A stretch of 9,923 bases of DNA, taken from positions 1 through 9,923 of the forward strand of contig JAIRKS010000113.1 in NCBI GenBank assembly GCA_031259905.1, written 5' to 3'. Positions 6,882 to 9,923 of the stretch are shown piece after piece. Below the pieces are notes generated by a model. It did not search any database, was not told where the DNA came from, and worked only from the letters and a program-made list of their open reading frames with translations. Positions within the stretch are counted from its first letter, which is position 1. Every line of letters starts with the position of its first letter. The position numbers and the translations under genes were made by a program. This DNA is from Odoribacteraceae bacterium. GTDB lineage: Bacteria; Bacteroidota; Bacteroidia; Bacteroidales; Marinifilaceae.

Positions 6882-8431
6882 AAACAATCATACCACTCGC
6901 CATCGCCCTCATCGCCGCCGCAGCCTGCCGCGACGACAAGGGAAACTACGACTACGTCACCCTCGACGTCGTCACCATCGACACCGCCGGCACCGGCATA
7001 CTCCCCGCCTACGCCATCTATCGCTACGACTCCCTCCGCCTCGCCCCCGTCGTCGCCGTCAACGGCACGCGCGTCGAGACCGACCCCGCCCTCGAGGAGA
7101 TCCTCGACTACCACTGGACCATCTACAGTGCCGTCACCTCCGCCGGCATCGCCTCCTACATCGACACCATCGGCACCCGCGCCGCCCTCGACACCGTCAT
7201 CACCCGCCCCGCCGGCCTATGGACCATCCTCTTCACCGTCACCCACCGCCCCACCGGCATCAAAACCTTCGCCCGCTTCCCCGTCCAGGTCGACGAGATC
7301 ATCTCCGACGGCTGGATGGTACTCTACGAAAAAGAAGGTGACACCGACGCCGGCCTCATCGTCAACGACCGCGTCAAAAAAGGCGTCGTCCGCGAACGAC
7401 TCTTCCTCGACCTCTACTCCGCCTCCAACGAAGGCCAACGCCTCGCCGGCCCGCCCGTCAACATCCTACACTCCGTCGCCCCGCTCGTCACCGGCGAGGT
7501 ACTCGTCGCCTCCGCCCGCGACCTCGTCGGCGTCGACAAAAACTCCTTCAGCGTCACATACCCCCTCGAAAAACTCTTCTGGACGCCCCCCGTCACCCGC
7601 CACGTCACCTACCTCGGCGGAAACAACACCCGCCGGGAAATCGTCATCAACAACAACCAAATCCACTACGCCAACTACATGTCCGCCGGCACATCCCGCG
7701 TCAACGCCCTCGGAGCCGCCTGCACCGGCAACCACGGCCAACTCGCCCCCTGGTTATCCTCGTACTACTCCGCCTCCTTCGAGGCCATCGCCTACGACCA
7801 GACCAACCGCCGCTTCCTGCAAGTCGCCGCCAACGGCGTCACCGTCGACACGCTTAACTCCAGCGACAAAACAGCCTTCGACGTCAACAACACCGGCATG
7901 GAAATGGTGCTCTCCGACTTCGGCCGCTCCAACTACGAGTACACCATCGCGCGCGACGCCAACTCCCACGCCCTCCTCGTCTCCAACTTCTCTACCGCCA
8001 CCGCCACCACCGCCCGCGTCGCCATCGCCAAACACGACATGAGCGACTGCCCCGGCATCTCCGCCGTCACATCCCTCGCCCCCGGCGGCCTCGGCGAATT
8101 CATCTACTACTCCGCCGGAGACAAACTCTACCTCTTCAAGTACAACGTCACCGGCGCCGACCGTCTCGCCACCGCCTGGACAGCACCCGCCGGCGACGTC
8201 ATCACCTGCGTCCGCCTACAGCGAACCTACTACCCCGCCTTCGCCGCCGCCGGAATACTCATCAACAACTACTCCGTCATATACATCGCCACGTGGAACG
8301 ACGCCACCGACACCGGCACCGTACACCAAATCCTCGTCGACCCCTCCAACGGCGCCGTCGACCCCGCCACCGCCCGCGTCTACACCGGCTTCGGCCGCGT
8401 CAAAGACATGTCGTGGAAATGGACCATGTAA
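6878..8431 (+). CDS. PKD-like family lipoprotein of a SusCD locus
   Basis: This is a predicted surface lipoprotein of 517 aa. The signal peptide ends AAAC with lipidated C17, followed by RDDKGNYDY (18-26), a sequence highly typical of PKD-like lipoproteins encoded next to DUF4843-like ones. A PKD-like beta-sandwich covers roughly 27-138 (LDYHWTI at 76-82; GLWTILFTVTHRPTGIKT at 113-130; FPVQV at 134-138). SDGWMVLYEKEGDTD (143-157) opens a large C-terminal region of about 360 residues, rich in short beta strands and aromatic residues, perhaps propeller-like. No catalytic residues are recognisable. A role in binding extracellular ligand for the SusCD pair is inference. The only in-frame start that keeps the lipoprotein signal is GTG at 6878, because the ATG at 6873 closes after two codons. 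It is followed 12 nt later by the thioredoxin gene. Third codon positions are overwhelmingly C. Confidence 0.9.
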   Translation: MKTIIPLAIALIAAAACRDDKGNYDYVTLDVVTIDTAGTGILPAYAIYRYDSLRLAPVVAVNGTRVETDPALEEILDYHWTIYSAVTSAGIASYIDTIGTRAALDTVITRPAGLWTILFTVTHRPTGIKTFARFPVQVDEIISDGWMVLYEKEGDTDAGLIVNDRVKKGVVRERLFLDLYSASNEGQRLAGPPVNILHSVAPLVTGEVLVASARDLVGVDKNSFSVTYPLEKLFWTPPVTRHVTYLGGNNTRREIVINNNQIHYANYMSAGTSRVNALGAACTGNHGQLAPWLSSYYSASFEAIAYDQTNRRFLQVAANGVTVDTLNSSDKTAFDVNNTGMEMVLSDFGRSNYEYTIARDANSHALLVSNFSTATATTARVAIAKHDMSDCPGISAVTSLAPGGLGEFIYYSAGDKLYLFKYNVTGADRLATAWTAPAGDVITCVRLQRTYYPAFAAAGILINNYSVIYIATWNDATDTGTVHQILVDPSNGAVDPATARVYTGFGRVKDMSWKWTM

Positions 8432-8443
8432 AAAACAACAGCC

Positions 8444-9658
8444 ATGAATAAAACAACCATCGCCATCACACTCGCCATCACCCTCGCCGCCGCGCACACC
8501 GCCGGCGCCCAGGGCATCCGCTTCGACGAAAACCCCTCCTGGAAAGCCACCCTCGAGCGAGCCGCCGCCGCCGGGAAATACATCTTCGTCGACTGCTACA
8601 CCACCTGGTGCGGACCCTGCAAAACCCTCGACCGCGAAGTCTTCGCCAACGACGACATCGGTCGCGTATACAACGACCGCTTCATCAACGTCAAGTACGA
8701 CATGGAAAAAGGCGAAGGCCCCGCCCTCGCCAAAACCTACAACGTCACCGCCGACCCCACCCGCCGCTACATCGACCCCGCCCCCGCCCGCGTCGTCCAC
8801 CGCGCCGCCGGCGCCCGCCCCGGCGCCTACTTCCTCGAGCAAGCCGACATCGCCACCGCACCCGCCGGAAACCTCGCCGCCGCCGCCGACGCCTACAACA
8901 CCAGCGACAAAACCCGCGACGACCTCGCCCGCTACCTCGACGCCCTCACCCGCGCCGCCGACCGCGCCACCGCCGACCGCGTCGCACTCGACTGGCTCGA
9001 CGCCCTGCCCGACACCGCCCTCCTCGACGACGACAACTTCCAGCTCATCGAGCGCCACGCCCGCGACCCCCTCGCCCCGCCACTCTCCCGCGTCATCGCC
9101 GACCGCGGCGCCTTCGCCCGTGCCCTCGGCGCCGAACGCGTCAACCGGAAAATCGCCAGCGCCCTCTCCGCCGCCGTCGCCCCGTACATCCCCCGCCAGA
9201 GAGACGCCGGTCGCGCCGTCGACACCGCCCGCCTCCACGCCCTCACCCGCCTCGTCCTCGCCGTCGACGACCCCGTCGCCCCCTCCCTCGCCGTCCAGCT
9301 ACGCGCCGCCGACGCCGCCGCCCGCGGCGACCACGCCGACATCCTCGAAGCCCTCCGCGACGTCGCCCGCTACAACATGCTCCGCGGCCAAGCCCGCGAC
9401 GTCTTCTGCATCGCCTACCTCCTCCAGACCCTCTCCGCCCGCGACACCGCCACCCTTCGCGACGCCGCCGCCCTCGCCGACGACATCATCGCCGCCACCA
9501 CCGCCGACTACACCCGCGCATCCTTCTACCAGATCAAGGCCATGATCCTCGACGCCGCCGGCGACACCACCGCCGCCGACGAAGCCCGCGAAAAAGGACG
9601 CCGCCAACCCGTCAACCCCGTCCCCGCCGCCCGTCAAGCCGTCCCCGTCGCCAGGTAA
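8444..9658 (+). CDS. Periplasmic thioredoxin-fold protein with long helical C-terminal domain
   Basis: This is an exported redox protein of 404 aa. Residues 1-23 are a signal peptide without a lipobox (cleavage expected at AGA-Q), so it should be soluble in the periplasm. The thioredoxin domain runs about 26-128: FVDCYTTWCGPCKTLDREVF (48-67) carries the classic CGPC active site, C56 and C59, with an extra cysteine at C51. FINVKYDMEKGEG follows, and ADPT (103-106) holds the expected cis-proline P105. The strand after it is unusual: RRYIDPAPARVVHR replaces the hydrophobic strand and turn glycine normal for the fold. Residues about 130-390 are alanine-rich, predicted all-alpha and unassigned; related Bacteroidota proteins have similar helical extensions. 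It is the last gene of the operon, 12 nt after the PKD-like gene. Its likely task is to reduce or rearrange disulfides of imported substrate or of neighbouring proteins; this is inference. Codons are almost all C-ending. The last residues lie in a 21-bp repeat that continues past the stop. Confidence 0.93.
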   Translation: MNKTTIAITLAITLAAAHTAGAQGIRFDENPSWKATLERAAAAGKYIFVDCYTTWCGPCKTLDREVFANDDIGRVYNDRFINVKYDMEKGEGPALAKTYNVTADPTRRYIDPAPARVVHRAAGARPGAYFLEQADIATAPAGNLAAAADAYNTSDKTRDDLARYLDALTRAADRATADRVALDWLDALPDTALLDDDNFQLIERHARDPLAPPLSRVIADRGAFARALGAERVNRKIASALSAAVAPYIPRQRDAGRAVDTARLHALTRLVLAVDDPVAPSLAVQLRAADAAARGDHADILEALRDVARYNMLRGQARDVFCIAYLLQTLSARDTATLRDAAALADDIIAATTADYTRASFYQIKAMILDAAGDTTAADEAREKGRRQPVNPVPAARQAVPVAR

Positions 9659-9680
9659 CCCGTCCCCGTCGCCGCCGCGC
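9618..9680 (+). repeat. 21-bp tandem repeat, three copies, straddling the thioredoxin stop codon
   Basis: The 14-mer CCGTCCCCGTCGCC occurs exactly at 9639-9652 and 9660-9673, and with one mismatch at 9618-9631, giving a constant 21-base period. The first copies encode PVPAARQ and AVPVAR in the protein tail, the stop TAA lies at the end of the middle copy (9656-9658), and the third copy is untranslated. The low-complexity C-rich setting makes slippage a simple origin. Confidence 0.6.
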
Positions 9681-9692
9681 ACGCGTGCGACA
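9678..9692 (+). repeat. Palindromic 15-mer, copy 1
   Basis: CGCACGCGTGCGACA contains the perfect 12-base palindrome CGCACGCGTGCG (9678-9689). An identical copy lies 42 bases downstream. Both sit between the thioredoxin stop and the operon terminator. Because the core is self-complementary, the two copies can pair with each other or each fold or dimerise alone. Confidence 0.75.
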
Positions 9693-9719
9693 GGGTAGAA
9701 GCAGGTGACAAAACCGTCT

Positions 9720-9734
9720 CGCACGCGTGCGACA
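9720..9734 (+). repeat. Palindromic 15-mer, copy 2
   Basis: This is an exact copy of CGCACGCGTGCGACA. With the preceding T the palindrome is 14 bases, TCGCACGCGTGCGA (9719-9732). Copy 1 bases 9678-9690 can pair with 9719-9731 as a 13-bp stem with a 28-base loop, just ahead of the terminator hairpin. It could be a paired protein-binding site or part of the 3' end structure of the mRNA; no known site is recognised. Confidence 0.75.
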
Positions 9735-9737
9735 CGA

Positions 9738-9776
9738 CTCCGGCAAGGCTTCACGCCCTGCCGGGGTTTTTCTTTT
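9738..9776 (+). terminator. Intrinsic terminator of the SusCD operon
   Basis: CTCCGGCA (9738-9745) pairs with TGCCGGGG (9759-9766) through eight pairs including one T-G wobble. After an A/C mismatch the stem continues GGC (9747-9749) with GCC (9755-9757), closing a five-base loop TTCAC. TTTTTCTTTT (9767-9776) follows immediately. Strong stem, small loop and T tract make this a convincing rho-independent terminator for the plus-strand operon, 79 bases after the thioredoxin stop. Confidence 0.88.
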
Positions 9777-9783
9777 GCCCGGC

Positions 9784-9923
9784 GACGCTTCGCGGCGACG
9801 CTTCGCGATCTCGCGAAGTCTTCCCGCGAAGTCGCGGTGACGCTTCGCGATCTCGCGAAGGCTCGCCGCGAAGTCGCGGCAACGCTTCGCGCACACGCGA
9901 AGTCTTCCCGCGAAGTCGCGGCA
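9784..9923. repeat. 42-bp tandem repeat with two hairpins per unit, running off the right edge
   Basis: Three full units lie at 9797-9838, 9839-9880 and 9881-9922, preceded by a 13-bp partial unit (9784-9796) and continuing at 9923. Each unit carries palindrome A, CTTCGCG-N4-CGCGAAG, and palindrome B, CCGCG-AAGT-CGCGG, separated by a five-base linker. Palindrome A starts at 9801, 9843 and 9885; palindrome B at 9824, 9866 and 9908. CGCGAAG occurs six times and its complement CTTCGCG four times. All eight positions that differ among the three units lie in a loop, linker or junction, none in a stem. Five of six frames are stop-free here, so open frames through it are no evidence of coding. It is just downstream of the operon terminator. 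Confidence 0.92.

Noticed and set aside
5225..7114. Long minus-strand frames over the SusD-like, DUF4843-like and PKD-like genes
   Set aside because: They have the same cause as above: G-initial codons from C-ending sense codons. The sense strand carries lipoprotein signals and family motifs throughout.
8216..9238. A 340-residue minus-strand frame, rich in Gly, Val, Ala, Asp and Glu
   Set aside because: It lies antisense to the thioredoxin and PKD-like genes. Codons ending in C read as G-initial codons on the opposite strand and can never be stops, so the strong C bias creates this frame. It has no domain and a composition expected from the artefact.
8608..9708. A 366-residue plus-strand frame, mostly Arg and Pro, overlapping the thioredoxin gene
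   Set aside because: It is an out-of-frame reading of C-rich DNA; the composition is not protein-like and the thioredoxin motif lies in the other frame.
9784..9923. CRISPR array at the right edge
   Set aside because: The units are contiguous 42-mers with no unique spacers between repeats, and the variable parts are only short loops and linkers; no cas gene is present.

Overview
The window is a stretch of a Bacteroidota genome, most likely a gut-type Bacteroidales. This rests on the gene content: a FecR-like anti-sigma factor with a DUF4974 tail, a SusC-type TonB-dependent transporter with an STN domain, a SusD-type lipoprotein, a DUF4843-type lipoprotein, a PKD-like lipoprotein and a periplasmic thioredoxin. 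Start codons have A-rich leaders without a clear Shine-Dalgarno sequence, as is usual in this phylum. The DNA is GC-rich for the order (34 to 48 G+C per 60 bases in most lines counted by hand). The genus cannot be fixed from the sequence; an Odoribacteraceae-like source is a guess.

Layout: bases 1-124 are the downstream edge of something to the left, possibly an ECF sigma gene, with a weak terminator-like hairpin. From 125 to 9658 six genes run head to tail on the plus strand: FecR-like anti-sigma factor (125-1321), SusC-like transporter (1334-4666), SusD-like lipoprotein (4679-6094), DUF4843-like lipoprotein (6107-6856), PKD-like lipoprotein (6878-8431) and a thioredoxin-fold protein (8444-9658). 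Four of the five junctions are exactly 12 nt; the fifth holds an ATG-AAG-TGA mini-frame whose stop overlaps a GTG start. A convincing intrinsic terminator at 9738-9776 closes the operon. It is preceded by two copies of a palindromic 15-mer and followed, up to the right edge, by a 42-bp tandem repeat in which every unit holds two hairpins.

How the genes fit together: SusC and SusD form the outer-membrane pedal-bin importer. The STN domain of SusC can contact the periplasmic part of FecR, which would release a sigma factor when substrate is present. The two small lipoproteins are probably surface-exposed accessory binders. The thioredoxin would act in the periplasm on disulfides of the imported substrate or of partner proteins. 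No glycoside hydrolase, peptidase or other degradative enzyme lies in the window, so the substrate is unknown.

The least ordinary features are (i) the 42-bp double-hairpin repeat, whose variable bases all lie outside the stems, (ii) a strong drift along the operon from G-ending to almost purely C-ending codons, inverting the GC skew inside one transcription unit, (iii) two tandem hairpins inside the last codons of the FecR gene beside an out-of-frame triple stop, and (iv) the remodelled start of the PKD-like gene. No wholly new defence or catalytic system was seen; the operon is a recognisable SusCD locus of unknown substrate.
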